A stretch of 64,000 nucleotides of DNA from Sphingosinicellaceae bacterium. GTDB lineage: Bacteria; Pseudomonadota; Alphaproteobacteria; Sphingomonadales; Sphingomonadaceae. Positions 25,176 through 33,958 of the stretch are shown here, piece by piece. The DNA lies in NCBI GenBank assembly GCA_019285715.1, contig CP079108.1, forward strand, positions 4,293,001 to 4,357,000, in the 5' to 3' direction. A program made the translations under genes and the position numbers. The notes beneath the pieces are model-generated. The model saw only the letters and a program-made list of their open reading frames with translations. It searched no databases and was not told the origin of the DNA. Each line of letters begins with the position of its first letter. The first letter of the stretch is position 1.

Positions 25176-26042
25176 ATGATCCTCCTCAGCCTTGCGCTCG
25201 CCGCCGCCGCACCGACCACCGCCGAAATCCTGAAGGACGCGCCCGCCGCCGCCTGGCTCGCAGTGCCGCCCGAGGACCTGCTCGTGGTCGACAGTGCCAA
25301 GGGGCGCGTCGTCATCCAGCTCGCGCCTTGGTTCGCGCCGGTGCATGTCGCGGCGATCCGCGCCCTCGCCCGCGCCGGCAGCTTCGAGGGTGGTGGCGTC
25401 GTCCGGGTCCAGGACAATTACGTCGTGCAGTTCGCCGCGAAGGAATCGCGCGACACGACACCGGGCGCCACCCCCGGCCCGACCGACTCCGCGCCCGGAC
25501 CCAAGCTCGCCGCCGAATACGACTGGCCGGCTGGCAAGACCTTCACGGCTCTGCCCTACCGCGATGCCTATGCCGCGCAGGCCGGCTTCGACCGCGGCTG
25601 GCCGGTGGCACGGGCGGGTGGGCGCGAATGGCTGGTTCACTGCTATGCGATGGTCGGCGCGGGGCGGAACCTGGCCCCCGACACCGGCGACGGCTCCGAG
25701 TTGTACGCGGTGATCGGCCACGCGCCGCGCCATCTCGATCGCAACATGGCGGTCGTCGGGCGGGTCGTGCAGGGCATGGCGAACTGGAGCGCCCTGCCGC
25801 GCGGCACCGAGGAAATGGGCTTCTACAAGACCGAGGCCGAGCGCACGGTCGTCACCCGCGTCCGTGTCGCCAGCGATCTTCCGGTGGCCGAGCGCCCCCG
25901 CTTCGAGGTCATGGATACCGCCTCGCCGAGCTTCAAGTCGCTGATCGAGGCGCGCGCCAACCGCAGCGAGCCGTTTTTTGGCAAGCCCGCGGGCGGTGTC
26001 GACGTGTGCAACGTGGCGGTGCCGGTGCGATCCGTCCCCTAG
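25176..26042 (+). CDS. Periplasmic cyclophilin-type peptidyl-prolyl isomerase
   Basis: A 288-residue protein with a short signal peptide (LLSLALAAAAP) and a cyclophilin-like domain: GRVVIQLAPWFAPVHVAAIRALA matches the usual first strand and helix, and GSELYAVIGHAPRHLDRNMAVVGRVVQGM the C-terminal core. It should catalyse proline isomerisation during folding of envelope proteins. A family-atypical insert (residues 95-150) lies between strands. It converges on maiA with a 4-bp overlap of stop codons. Confidence 0.85.
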   Translation: MILLSLALAAAAPTTAEILKDAPAAAWLAVPPEDLLVVDSAKGRVVIQLAPWFAPVHVAAIRALARAGSFEGGGVVRVQDNYVVQFAAKESRDTTPGATPGPTDSAPGPKLAAEYDWPAGKTFTALPYRDAYAAQAGFDRGWPVARAGGREWLVHCYAMVGAGRNLAPDTGDGSELYAVIGHAPRHLDRNMAVVGRVVQGMANWSALPRGTEEMGFYKTEAERTVVTRVRVASDLPVAERPRFEVMDTASPSFKSLIEARANRSEPFFGKPAGGVDVCNVAVPVRSVP

Positions 26043-26713
26043 CTGTCGGCCCCCGGCTGCCGCTCCGGCCGCGCCGCCTGGAACGCCGGCAGGGCGTTCA
26101 GCCGCTTGTCGATCTCGCCCAGCGCCGGGAAGCGCGCGACATCGGCCTGCGCACGCCGGGCGTTGTACAGCTGCGGCACCAGGCAGACGTCGGCGAGCGT
26201 CGGCGTATCGCCGAACAGGTAAAGCCCGGTCGCGCGTTCGGCCTGCTCCTCCAGCGGGGCAAGCCCGGTCTCCATCCAGTGCCGGCCCCAGTCGTCGATC
26301 CTCGCCTCGTCGTGGCCCATCTCGGCAGCGAGGTACTTCCGCACCCGGAGGTTGTTGAGCGGATGGAGGTCGGCGATGATGCCGAGCGCGGCACCGCGGA
26401 TGCGCGCGCGCATGGCCGCGTCGCCAGGCAGCAGCTGCGGCTCCGGATAAGTCTCCTCGAGCCACTCGATGATCGCCAGGCTCTGCGCGATACCGGTCTC
26501 GCCGTCGATCAGGAAGGGGATCAGCCCCTGTGGATTGAGCATCGTGTAGCCGACCCCGGACTGCGCGCCGGTGCGGAGGTCGACCGGCTTCGAGGTATAA
26601 GCGAGGCCCTTCACGTTCAGCGCGATCCGCACCCGGTAGGCGGCGGACGAGCGCCAATAGTCGTAGAGGATGCGGTCGCTGGCTTCGGTACCGTCGTTGG
26701 CGATAGAATTCAT
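26039..26713 (-). CDS. maiA: Maleylacetoacetate isomerase (zeta-class GST)
   Basis: A 224-residue glutathione S-transferase fold enzyme that converts maleylacetoacetate to fumarylacetoacetate in tyrosine catabolism. The N-terminal WRSSAAYRVRIALNVKGL aligns with the zeta-class SSCxWRVRIAL motif, with alanine in place of the usual cysteine, which is frequent in bacteria. NPQGLIPFLIDGE is the glutathione-binding loop. The ATG at 26713 overlaps the stop of the upstream fumarylacetoacetase-family gene (ATGA), which confirms the pathway. No homogentisate dioxygenase gene is in the window. Confidence 0.88.
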   Translation of the reverse strand: MNSIANDGTEASDRILYDYWRSSAAYRVRIALNVKGLAYTSKPVDLRTGAQSGVGYTMLNPQGLIPFLIDGETGIAQSLAIIEWLEETYPEPQLLPGDAAMRARIRGAALGIIADLHPLNNLRVRKYLAAEMGHDEARIDDWGRHWMETGLAPLEEQAERATGLYLFGDTPTLADVCLVPQLYNARRAQADVARFPALGEIDKRLNALPAFQAARPERQPGADS

Positions 26714-27714
26714 GACGTTACGACTTCCTGTTCGATCGCCCCGAAGATGCTGTGGCCGCCGTCGCCCGGCATCTCGATTCGGATGGTGTCGCCGTACTTC
26801 ATGAACGGCGTCGTTGGCGCGCCGCTGGCGATGGTCTCGATCATGCGCAACTCGGCGAGGCACGAATAGCCGACGCCGCCGTCGGCCACCGGCCGTCCGG
26901 GCTGGTCGCCGTCCTTGTTGGAGACCGTGCCCGACCCGATGATCGCGCCCGCGCCGAGGCGGCGGGTCCGCGTCACGTGGGCGATCAGCCGGGCGAAGGA
27001 GAAAGTCATGTCGACCCCGGCGTCCGGATGCCCGAACGCCTGGCCGTTGAGCGTCGAGGCCAATGGGCGGTGGAGCTTGCTGCCGCTCCACGCCGCGCCG
27101 AGCTCGTCGGGGGTGACTGCCACCGGCGAGAACGCCGTCGACGGCTTCGACTGGTAGAAGCCGAAGCCCTTCCCCAGCTCGCCCGGGATCAGGTTGCGGA
27201 GGGACACATCGTTGACCAGCATCACGAGCTTGATGTGGGCCCCCGCCTCGGCTTCGGTGCAGCCCATCGGGACGTCGTCGACGATCACCGCGACCTCGGC
27301 CTCGAAGTCGATCCCGTACGCTTCGTCGGGGACGACGATGTCACCGCGTGGCGGGGTGAAGTCGTCGCTGCCGCCCTGGTAGACCAAGGGATCGGTCCAG
27401 AAGCTGGCGGGCATCTCGGCCCCGCGGGCCTTGCGGACCAGCTCGACGTGGTTGACGTAGGCCGAGCCGTCGACCCAGTGGTGGGCGCGCGGCAGCGGGC
27501 TCAGCGCCTCGCGCTCGTGGAAGCGGTCGAGCGGGATCGCGGCGTGCTCGAGGTCCTCGGCCAGCAGCCGTAGCCGGGGTTCGACATGGTGCCAGTCGTC
27601 GAGCGCCGCCTGCAGCGTCGGCGCGATGTGCTGCGCGTCGGCACACCACGCGAGGTCGTGCGAGACCACCACCAGCCGCCCGTCGCGGCTACCCTTCAGC
27701 GATGCGAGCTTCAT
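26710..27714 (-). CDS. Fumarylacetoacetate hydrolase family protein
   Basis: A 334-residue FAH-superfamily enzyme expected to split fumarylacetoacetate into fumarate and acetoacetate. The metal-binding core has YGIDFEAEVAVIVDDVPMG, VNDVSLRNLIP, KPSTAFSPVAVTP and GAGAIIGSGTVSN, as in bacterial fumarylacetoacetases of this length. ATG at 27714 is chosen; the longer frame is arginine-rich leader. It is coupled to maiA by a 4-bp overlap, giving a two-gene tyrosine-degradation operon. Confidence 0.88.
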   Translation of the reverse strand: MKLASLKGSRDGRLVVVSHDLAWCADAQHIAPTLQAALDDWHHVEPRLRLLAEDLEHAAIPLDRFHEREALSPLPRAHHWVDGSAYVNHVELVRKARGAEMPASFWTDPLVYQGGSDDFTPPRGDIVVPDEAYGIDFEAEVAVIVDDVPMGCTEAEAGAHIKLVMLVNDVSLRNLIPGELGKGFGFYQSKPSTAFSPVAVTPDELGAAWSGSKLHRPLASTLNGQAFGHPDAGVDMTFSFARLIAHVTRTRRLGAGAIIGSGTVSNKDGDQPGRPVADGGVGYSCLAELRMIETIASGAPTTPFMKYGDTIRIEMPGDGGHSIFGAIEQEVVTS

Positions 27715-27869
27715 GGCGCGACGTCTCCCCAGCGGTTTCCGCCGGGTTAAACCGCGTGATCGGCGGCGGCAACAGGCGGTCCGGATGCCTTGGCTGGCAA
27801 GGCCGCCGTTCTGGCGTTGCGTCGCCCCGACTTTGCTGTGAAACACGCGGTAATCAAGGGGTCGAACCG

Positions 27870-30110
27870 ATGCGCAGCCTGATTTTCACGAGCCTTGCCA
27901 GTGCGCTGGCGCTCGCCACAGCCGCCCATGCGGCCGCACCGGTCGGCCAGGCCGCGATCGAGGCCGCCTTCGATGCCAGCATCAGCGCCGCCGACCAGAC
28001 CGCGTGGCTGAAGCGCATGTCGTCGGCCCCGAACCACGTCTCCAGCCCGCACGACAAGGTCAACGCCGAGTTCATCCTGTCGCAGTTCAAGGCGTTCGGC
28101 TGGGACGCGCACATCGAGGAGTTCAGCGTCCTTTATCCGCTGCCGATCTCGACCACCGTCGAGATGATCGCGCCTGAGCGGATCGTGCTGGGCGGGCAGG
28201 AGCCGCCGATTCCGGGCGACGCGACCTCGCAGGATCTGTCGGGCGCGCTGCCGCCGTACGTGGCGTTCCAGGGCGACGGCGATGTCACCGCGCCCCTGGT
28301 CTACGTCAACTACGGCATGCCTGACGATTATGCGGCGCTGGCCCGGCGCGGCATCGACGTGCGCGGCAAGATCGTGCTGGCGCGCTACGGTGCCGGCTGG
28401 CGCGGTCTCAAGCCTAAGCTCGCGCAGGAGCACGGCGCGATCGGCTGCATCATCTATTCCGACCCCGCCGACGACGGTTACAAGCAGGGCGACACCTATC
28501 CCAGGGGCGGTTCGCGCCCGGCCAGCGCAGTGCAGCGCGGCTCGGTCGCCGACATGACGACCTATCCCGGCGACCCGCTGACGCCCGGCATCGGCGCGGT
28601 TCCCGGTGCGAAGCGCCTGACCCGCGCCGCCACGACGACGATCCTGAAGATCCCCGTGCTGCCGATGTCCTACGCGGACGCCACGAAGCTGTTGTCTGCG
28701 ATGGGCGGCGTCCGCGCGCCCGACAATTGGCAGGGCGCGCTGCCGCTGTCGTATCATGTTGGCGGCGAGGGCAGCGTGAAGGTCCACCTCGCGGTCAAGT
28801 CCGACTGGCAGCAGCGCACGCTGTACGACGTCATCGCGACGCTGAAGGGCGCGACGCTGCCCGACGAGTGGGTGGTGCGCGGTAACCACCACGACGGCTG
28901 GGTGTTCGGCGCGGGCGACCCGCTGTCGGGCAACGTCGCAATGATGTCGGAGGCGAAGGCGCTCGGCGGCCTGTGGGCGAGCGGGTGGCGGCCGGCGCGC
29001 ACCATCGTCTACGCCAGCTGGGACGGCGAGGAGCCGATGCTGCTCGGCTCGACCGAATACGCCGAGACCCACGCCAAGGAACTCCGCGCCAAGGCGGTGA
29101 TCTACATCAACACCGACGGCAACGGCCGCGGCTTCCTCTCGGCCGAGGGCAGCCACGCGTGGCAGCACCTGGTCAACGGCGTCGCCGCCGACGTCACCGA
29201 CCCGCAGACCGGGGTCAGCGTTGCCCAGCGCCGCAACGCGGCGATCCTGAGCGGTGCGTACGACAAGCAGAGGGTGTCCGAGGATGATCTTGCCGCTGCC
29301 GAGAAGGGCGGCGACTTTCCGCTCGGCGCGCTCGGCTCGGGGTCGGATTTCTCGTCGTTCCTGCAGCACCTCGGCGTGCCGGCGCTCAACATCGGCTACG
29401 ACGGCGAGGACCAGTCGGGCGGCGTCTATCACTCGGTCTACGACAGCTTCGACCATTTCACGAGATTCGACGACCCCGGCCTCGCTTATGGCGCCGTGCT
29501 GTCGAAGACCGTCGGACGGCTGGTCCTGCGGATCGCCGATGCGGACACGCCGCCGACGCGCTACGCCGACTTCGCCGACACCGTGGCGCGCTACCTGACC
29601 GAAGTGAAGAAGCTCGCCGACGACCGCCGGACCCAAGATGGCAAGCGGGCGAAGCTGCTTGCCGACAAGGCCTTCGCGCTCGCCAGCGACCCGCTTGACC
29701 CGGTCGCGGCACCCGCTGCGGAGTCGATGACCCCGGCAATCGAATTCGCGGGGCTCGAGAACGCGGTCACCCATTTGTCCGCCGCCGCCAAGGCCTATGA
29801 CGCAGCCTACACGGCGCGCGGGGCCAGCCTGACACCGGCGGCGCGCACCCGGCTCAACGCCAGCCTGCGCGACATCGACCAGCTGCTGCTCGACGATCGC
29901 GGCCTGCCCGGCCGCCCGTGGTACCGCAACATGATCTACGCCCCGGGCCGCTTCACCGGTTACGGCGCCAAGACCCTGCCGGGCGTGCGCGAGGCGATCG
30001 AGGAACGCCGGTTCGCCGATGCCGATGCCTATGCGAAGATCACCGCCGCCGCCGTCGACCGCTATGCCACGCGGCTCGAGTCAGCGACGGCGATCCTCGC
30101 CAGCCGCTAG
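27870..30110 (+). CDS. Exported M28 family metallopeptidase with transferrin-receptor-like dimerisation domain
   Basis: A 746-residue homologue of glutamate carboxypeptidase II. It has a signal peptide (cleavage near AAHAAAP), a PA-like insert (about residues 120-280), a di-zinc peptidase domain with GNHHDGWVFGAGDP, catalytic WDGEEPMLLGSTEY, INTDGNGRG and YHSVYDSFDHF, and a C-terminal helical dimerisation domain. Length equals that of GCPII. It probably removes acidic or other residues from peptides in the periplasm. The ATG has AAGGGG 8 bp upstream and follows a 155-bp promoter region divergent from the FAH gene. Confidence 0.92.
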   Translation: MRSLIFTSLASALALATAAHAAAPVGQAAIEAAFDASISAADQTAWLKRMSSAPNHVSSPHDKVNAEFILSQFKAFGWDAHIEEFSVLYPLPISTTVEMIAPERIVLGGQEPPIPGDATSQDLSGALPPYVAFQGDGDVTAPLVYVNYGMPDDYAALARRGIDVRGKIVLARYGAGWRGLKPKLAQEHGAIGCIIYSDPADDGYKQGDTYPRGGSRPASAVQRGSVADMTTYPGDPLTPGIGAVPGAKRLTRAATTTILKIPVLPMSYADATKLLSAMGGVRAPDNWQGALPLSYHVGGEGSVKVHLAVKSDWQQRTLYDVIATLKGATLPDEWVVRGNHHDGWVFGAGDPLSGNVAMMSEAKALGGLWASGWRPARTIVYASWDGEEPMLLGSTEYAETHAKELRAKAVIYINTDGNGRGFLSAEGSHAWQHLVNGVAADVTDPQTGVSVAQRRNAAILSGAYDKQRVSEDDLAAAEKGGDFPLGALGSGSDFSSFLQHLGVPALNIGYDGEDQSGGVYHSVYDSFDHFTRFDDPGLAYGAVLSKTVGRLVLRIADADTPPTRYADFADTVARYLTEVKKLADDRRTQDGKRAKLLADKAFALASDPLDPVAAPAAESMTPAIEFAGLENAVTHLSAAAKAYDAAYTARGASLTPAARTRLNASLRDIDQLLLDDRGLPGRPWYRNMIYAPGRFTGYGAKTLPGVREAIEERRFADADAYAKITAAAVDRYATRLESATAILASR

Positions 30111-30208
30111 TCCTTCTCCCCATCCTTTTCGCGCAACGCCTTGATAATCGCCGCAACCGCCGTCAGCACCGCAGCGACGCCGACCAGCATCGAGCCATCC
30201 AACACCAT
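30107..30208 (-). CDS. Small single-helix membrane protein (33 aa)
   Basis: A short frame starting at ATG 30208 encodes 33 residues: a short N-terminus (MVLDGSM), one hydrophobic helix (LVGVAAVLTAVAAIIKAL) and a charged tail (REKDGEKD). A strong GGAGGAG ribosome site lies 9 bp upstream, much better than chance. It overlaps the stop of the M28 gene by 3 bases, convergently, and sits downstream-divergent of nothing obvious. I know no family for it. Coding status is inferred from the ribosome site and the membrane-helix pattern. Confidence 0.5.
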   Translation of the reverse strand: MVLDGSMLVGVAAVLTAVAAIIKALREKDGEKD

Positions 30209-30325
30209 CGGAATCACTCCTCCAACGCGGCTCATGTTCGGCTTTTGTTCTCCTGTAGGACAGTGGAATCTTCGTTCCGGTAGCGTGGTGCGTCACTCAG
30301 GACAAGTCACTCCAGGCGGCGGCGG

Positions 30326-31735
30326 TTAATCCCGGTCGAAAGGGTTCTTGCCGCCCCGGAAATTCAGCCGGATCGGCACGCCCTGAAACCCCAACTCGTC
30401 GCGGAGCCCGTTGACCAGGTAGCGGCGATAGCTTTCGGGCAACTCGTCGGTGCGGTTGCCGAAGACCACGAAGGTCGGCGGGCGGCTCGCGACCTGGGTG
30501 GCGTAGCGCAGCTTGATGCGGCGGCCGTGCGGTGCGGGCGGCGGGTTGCGGTCGAGCGCCGCTTCGAACCAGCGGTTGAGGGCGCTCGTCGAGACGCGGC
30601 GGCTCCACGCGTCGCGCGCCTCGAACGCGACCTTCATCAGCACATCGAGGCCCTTGCCGGTCTGGCCGCTGGTGGTCAGCAGCGGTACGCCCTTGATCTG
30701 CGCCAGGCCCTCGTCGAGCGCCTTGCGGACGCCCTGGAACAGGCTGCTCTGGTCGTGCGCCGCGTCCCACTTGTTGAGCACCACGATGAGGCCCCGCCCC
30801 TCCGTGAGCACCAGGTCGGCGATGCGCAGGTCCTGCGCCTCCAGCCCCAGCGTCGCATCGAGCAGCAGCACGACGACCTCGGCGAAGTCGACCGCGTGCT
30901 TGGTGTCGGCTGCGGACATGCGCTCGAGCTTCTCGACGACCTTGGCGCGCTTGCGCAGGCCTGCGGTGTCGATCAGCCGGACTTCGCGCATGTCGCCGGT
31001 AACAGAATCGGCCCATTCCCACGGAATCGCGATCGAATCGCGGGTGATGCCAGCCTCCGGGCCGACGACCAGCCGCGCCTCGCCGATCAGCTTGTTGATC
31101 AGCGTCGACTTGCCGGCGTTCGGGCGACCGACGATCGCGAGCTTGAGCGGCTCGGCGTAGCGGCGCGCGGCGGCGGCCTCGTCGCTGTCGTCGGGCTCGG
31201 TCTCGGGCTCGACGTTCGCTGCGATGATCGGGTCGAGCAGCGGCATCAGCGCCTCGTACAGGTCGGCGAGCCCCTCGCCGTGCTCGGCGGAAATCTGGAT
31301 CGGCTCGCCGAAGCCGAGCGCATAACTTTCCGCAACCCCGCCCTCGCCGGCGCGGCCCTCGGCCTTGTTGGCGACGAGCAAGGTCGGGCGATCACGCTGA
31401 CGCAGCCACTGCGCGAAGTGCCGGTCGAGCGGCGTCACGCCGGCGCGGGCATCGAAGACCAGCAGCGCCACGTCCGCTCCCGCCAGCGCCGCGTCGGTCT
31501 GGACGCGCATCCGGCCCGCCAAGGTCGCTGCGTCGGCATCCTCGAAGCCGGCCGTGTCGACGATGGTGAAGTCGAGGTCGAACAGCGTCGCGGCGCCCTC
31601 GCGGCGGTCGCGGGTGACGCCGGGCGTGTCGTCGACGAGCGCCAGCTTGCGCCCGACGAGGCGGTTGAACAGCGTCGACTTGCCGACATTGGGGCGGCCG
31701 ACGATGACGACGGAAGGTTTAACGGGGGAGGACAT
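30326..31735 (-). CDS. der: Ribosome biogenesis GTPase Der (EngA)
   Basis: A 469-residue protein with two tandem GTPase domains and a C-terminal KH-like domain, needed for 50S subunit maturation. The first domain has GRPNVGKSTLFNRL and DTAGFED; the second has GRPNAGKSTLINKL, DTAGLRKRAKV and NKWD. The end (GFQGVPIRLNFRGGKNPFDRD) is the usual KH-domain terminus. It is last in a probable operon with the YfgM-like and bamB genes, the same order as in many proteobacteria. Confidence 0.97.
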   Translation of the reverse strand: MSSPVKPSVVIVGRPNVGKSTLFNRLVGRKLALVDDTPGVTRDRREGAATLFDLDFTIVDTAGFEDADAATLAGRMRVQTDAALAGADVALLVFDARAGVTPLDRHFAQWLRQRDRPTLLVANKAEGRAGEGGVAESYALGFGEPIQISAEHGEGLADLYEALMPLLDPIIAANVEPETEPDDSDEAAAARRYAEPLKLAIVGRPNAGKSTLINKLIGEARLVVGPEAGITRDSIAIPWEWADSVTGDMREVRLIDTAGLRKRAKVVEKLERMSAADTKHAVDFAEVVVLLLDATLGLEAQDLRIADLVLTEGRGLIVVLNKWDAAHDQSSLFQGVRKALDEGLAQIKGVPLLTTSGQTGKGLDVLMKVAFEARDAWSRRVSTSALNRWFEAALDRNPPPAPHGRRIKLRYATQVASRPPTFVVFGNRTDELPESYRRYLVNGLRDELGFQGVPIRLNFRGGKNPFDRD

Positions 31736-31785
31736 GCGCCGCCTGTTAGCGGATTATGCCGATGCGGTCGAACCGGGCGCGCGGC

Positions 31786-33132
31786 CTACCGGTAGGCGGT
31801 CAACTTGCCGTCGTCGGTGAGCAGGTACACCGTGCCCGCCGCGACGATCGGCGGCAGATAGGCGGCGGCCTTCAGCTTGACCGACGAGATCAGCTTGCCG
31901 GTGTACGGCGACAGCGTCAGCAGCTCGCGGTTCGAGGCTGAAACCAGCAGGCGATCGGAGGCCAGCACCGGACCGGCATACTCGATCGGGCCGGTCTTCT
32001 TTTTCGCCTTCTGGAAGCGCGGCAGGCGGGTCACCCACTTGATCTTGCCATCGGCGCGGGCAGCGCACACGACTTCGCCGTCGAGCGTCACCGCATAGAC
32101 GTAGTCGCCCGCAATCCAGGGCGTCGAGACACCCGCAAAGTTGCGCTCCCAGACCCGCTGCCCGGTCGAGAGGTCGATCGCCGCCATGCGACCGCCGTGA
32201 CCAATCGCGAACACCCGGCCACGGTCGATGACCGGCGAGGCGTCGATGTCGGTCAATGCGTTGAGCGCCGTCGTCCGCCCGGTGCGGGCGAGTGCGTCGG
32301 TCCACACGGTGCGGCCATTCTCGGAGCGCAGCGCGTTCAATTCGCCGCTCGAATAGCCGACAACGATGGTGTCCTGCGCAAACGCCGGAGCGCCGCCGCC
32401 GAGCAGGCCCGCGACTTCGACGGTCCCGGCGACGTTCCAGACGGTCTCGCCCTTGTCGCCGCTGAGCGCGTACAACTGGTTATCCTGGGTCAGCGCATAG
32501 ACCCGGCCGCCCGCGACCGTCGGCGCACCGCGGAACGGCACGCCAAGCGCGACCTTCCAGACCTGTGCGCCGGTCTTCGCGTCGAACGCCGCGACGACGC
32601 CGTAGCCGGTCGTCGCATACACCCGCCCGTCGCCGGCACTGACGCCGCCGCCGAAGGCTGCGTGGTCGTCCTTTTTCTTGATGGTGATCGGGGCCGCCCA
32701 CTCCTCGCGCCCGGTGCCGGCATCGAACGCCCGCACAGTCGCCTGGGTATCCATCGTGAAGACGCGGCCGTCGGCCATCACCGGGGCAGCGTTCAGGCGG
32801 CGCGTGCTGTTGCTGCCGCGACCAATCGAGGCCGTCCACGCGACGCCGAGCGTATCGGCGACCTTGAGATGCCCCATCGCCTTCGACGGCGAGCCACCGG
32901 GCTGCGGCCAGTCGGCGTTGAGCTCGGGTGGCGGCAGGCGGACCGGAATGTCGGCGAGTTCGCTCTCGGCGTCGATGCGGGTCTCGAAGTCGAGCACCGG
33001 CACGCGCTCGCCGACCGTCGTCACCTTGGGCTTGCCACCCTTGAAAATCTTGCACGAGCTCAGCGTCATGGCGAGCGCCAGCGATAGCCCGATCGGTGCC
33101 AGGGCCCGGCCGAAAGTCTGGATGGCGCGCAT
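31786..33132 (-). CDS. bamB: Outer-membrane assembly lipoprotein BamB (PQQ-repeat beta-propeller)
   Basis: A 448-residue lipoprotein: signal peptide with lipobox LSSC (about residue 27) followed by an eight-bladed propeller of PQQ-like repeats (for example GRVFTMDTQATVRAFDAGTG, GRVYATTGYGVVAAFDAKTG, GTVYLLTDDGKLTAYR). BamB supports insertion of outer-membrane proteins by the BAM complex. It overlaps the YfgM-like gene by one base and lies 50 bp ahead of der; this triple arrangement supports the BamB call over a quinoprotein dehydrogenase. Confidence 0.92.
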   Translation of the reverse strand: MRAIQTFGRALAPIGLSLALAMTLSSCKIFKGGKPKVTTVGERVPVLDFETRIDAESELADIPVRLPPPELNADWPQPGGSPSKAMGHLKVADTLGVAWTASIGRGSNSTRRLNAAPVMADGRVFTMDTQATVRAFDAGTGREEWAAPITIKKKDDHAAFGGGVSAGDGRVYATTGYGVVAAFDAKTGAQVWKVALGVPFRGAPTVAGGRVYALTQDNQLYALSGDKGETVWNVAGTVEVAGLLGGGAPAFAQDTIVVGYSSGELNALRSENGRTVWTDALARTGRTTALNALTDIDASPVIDRGRVFAIGHGGRMAAIDLSTGQRVWERNFAGVSTPWIAGDYVYAVTLDGEVVCAARADGKIKWVTRLPRFQKAKKKTGPIEYAGPVLASDRLLVSASNRELLTLSPYTGKLISSVKLKAAAYLPPIVAAGTVYLLTDDGKLTAYR

Positions 33133-33857
33133 CAGCGGGCTCCCTGCTGTGTCGCTGCGGTCGCGGGCGTTACCGTCCCGACGGGCGGCTTGATGTCGGC
33201 GCCGAGCGACCCCGCAAGCTGCTGGGCACGGCCGCGCAGCGTCGGCGGCAGCTTGGCGTCGTTGGCGATGTTGGCGAGCAGCGTGCCCGCCAGCGCCGGT
33301 TGCCCGGCCTTGAGGTGCGCGATCGCGGTCATTTCCCCGGCGACGCCGAACCACGGATTGCCGGGCACGCTCAGGTCCTTCAGGCGCGCGATCACGGTCG
33401 CGGGCGGCAGGGCGTCGAAGTTGAGCCGGGTCGAGCGGACCAGCGCCAGCTCGCGGAATGGCGGTGGCTGCTTGGTGTCCGCGGCGATGGCGTCATAGAG
33501 TACGGTCGCCTTCGCGGTATCGCCGGCCTGGATGGCGTTCGAGGCTTGGGCCAGCTTGGCGAGGACCGCGTAGCCGCCGGACGTGGCCGCCAGCCGGTCG
33601 AGGATCGGCGCGGCCTCGGGGGTGTTGCCGGTCTCCAGCTTGGCCTGCGCGCGCGAGAAATCCTCGCCGTCGACGCCGGCCGAGCGGACCTGCTCGGCCC
33701 GCCACCACAGGAAGCCGCCAAGCGCTGCGAGCAGCACCAGGACGCCGATCACGAGCCAGCGGCCCCAGCGCGACCACAGGGTGGTCAGCTGGGCGCGGCG
33801 GTATTCCTCGTCGACCTCGCGAATGAAGCTGTCGTCGGTCTCACCGGGCAGGGCCAA
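33132..33857 (-). CDS. YfgM-like tetratricopeptide membrane protein
   Basis: A roughly 241-residue inner-membrane protein with one N-terminal transmembrane helix (WLVIGVLVLLAALGGFLWW) and a periplasmic helical TPR-like domain (YAVLAKLAQASNAIQAGD, EMTAIAHLKAGQPALAGTLL). YfgM-type proteins cooperate with the secretion machinery and chaperones. The TTG at 33857 gives LALPGETDDSFIREVDEEYRR, matching the normal start of relatives; the only upstream ATG (33926) would add 23 unrelated residues. Its stop overlaps the bamB start. Confidence 0.85.
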   Translation of the reverse strand: MALPGETDDSFIREVDEEYRRAQLTTLWSRWGRWLVIGVLVLLAALGGFLWWRAEQVRSAGVDGEDFSRAQAKLETGNTPEAAPILDRLAATSGGYAVLAKLAQASNAIQAGDTAKATVLYDAIAADTKQPPPFRELALVRSTRLNFDALPPATVIARLKDLSVPGNPWFGVAGEMTAIAHLKAGQPALAGTLLANIANDAKLPPTLRGRAQQLAGSLGADIKPPVGTVTPATAATQQGAR

Positions 33858-33958
33858 GGGGGTTCTTTCGGATGCGTAAGGGAGGCGGGCGCGGCGGACC
33901 TTAGCGATGCGCTGCGTTTCGCGCAAAACATAAGGTCAGGGGCATAACGGCGGGGCGA

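Noticed and set aside
27747-29774. 675-residue minus-strand open frame
   Set aside because: Antisense shadow of the M28 peptidase; no recognisable domain and composition typical of out-of-frame G+C-rich sequence.
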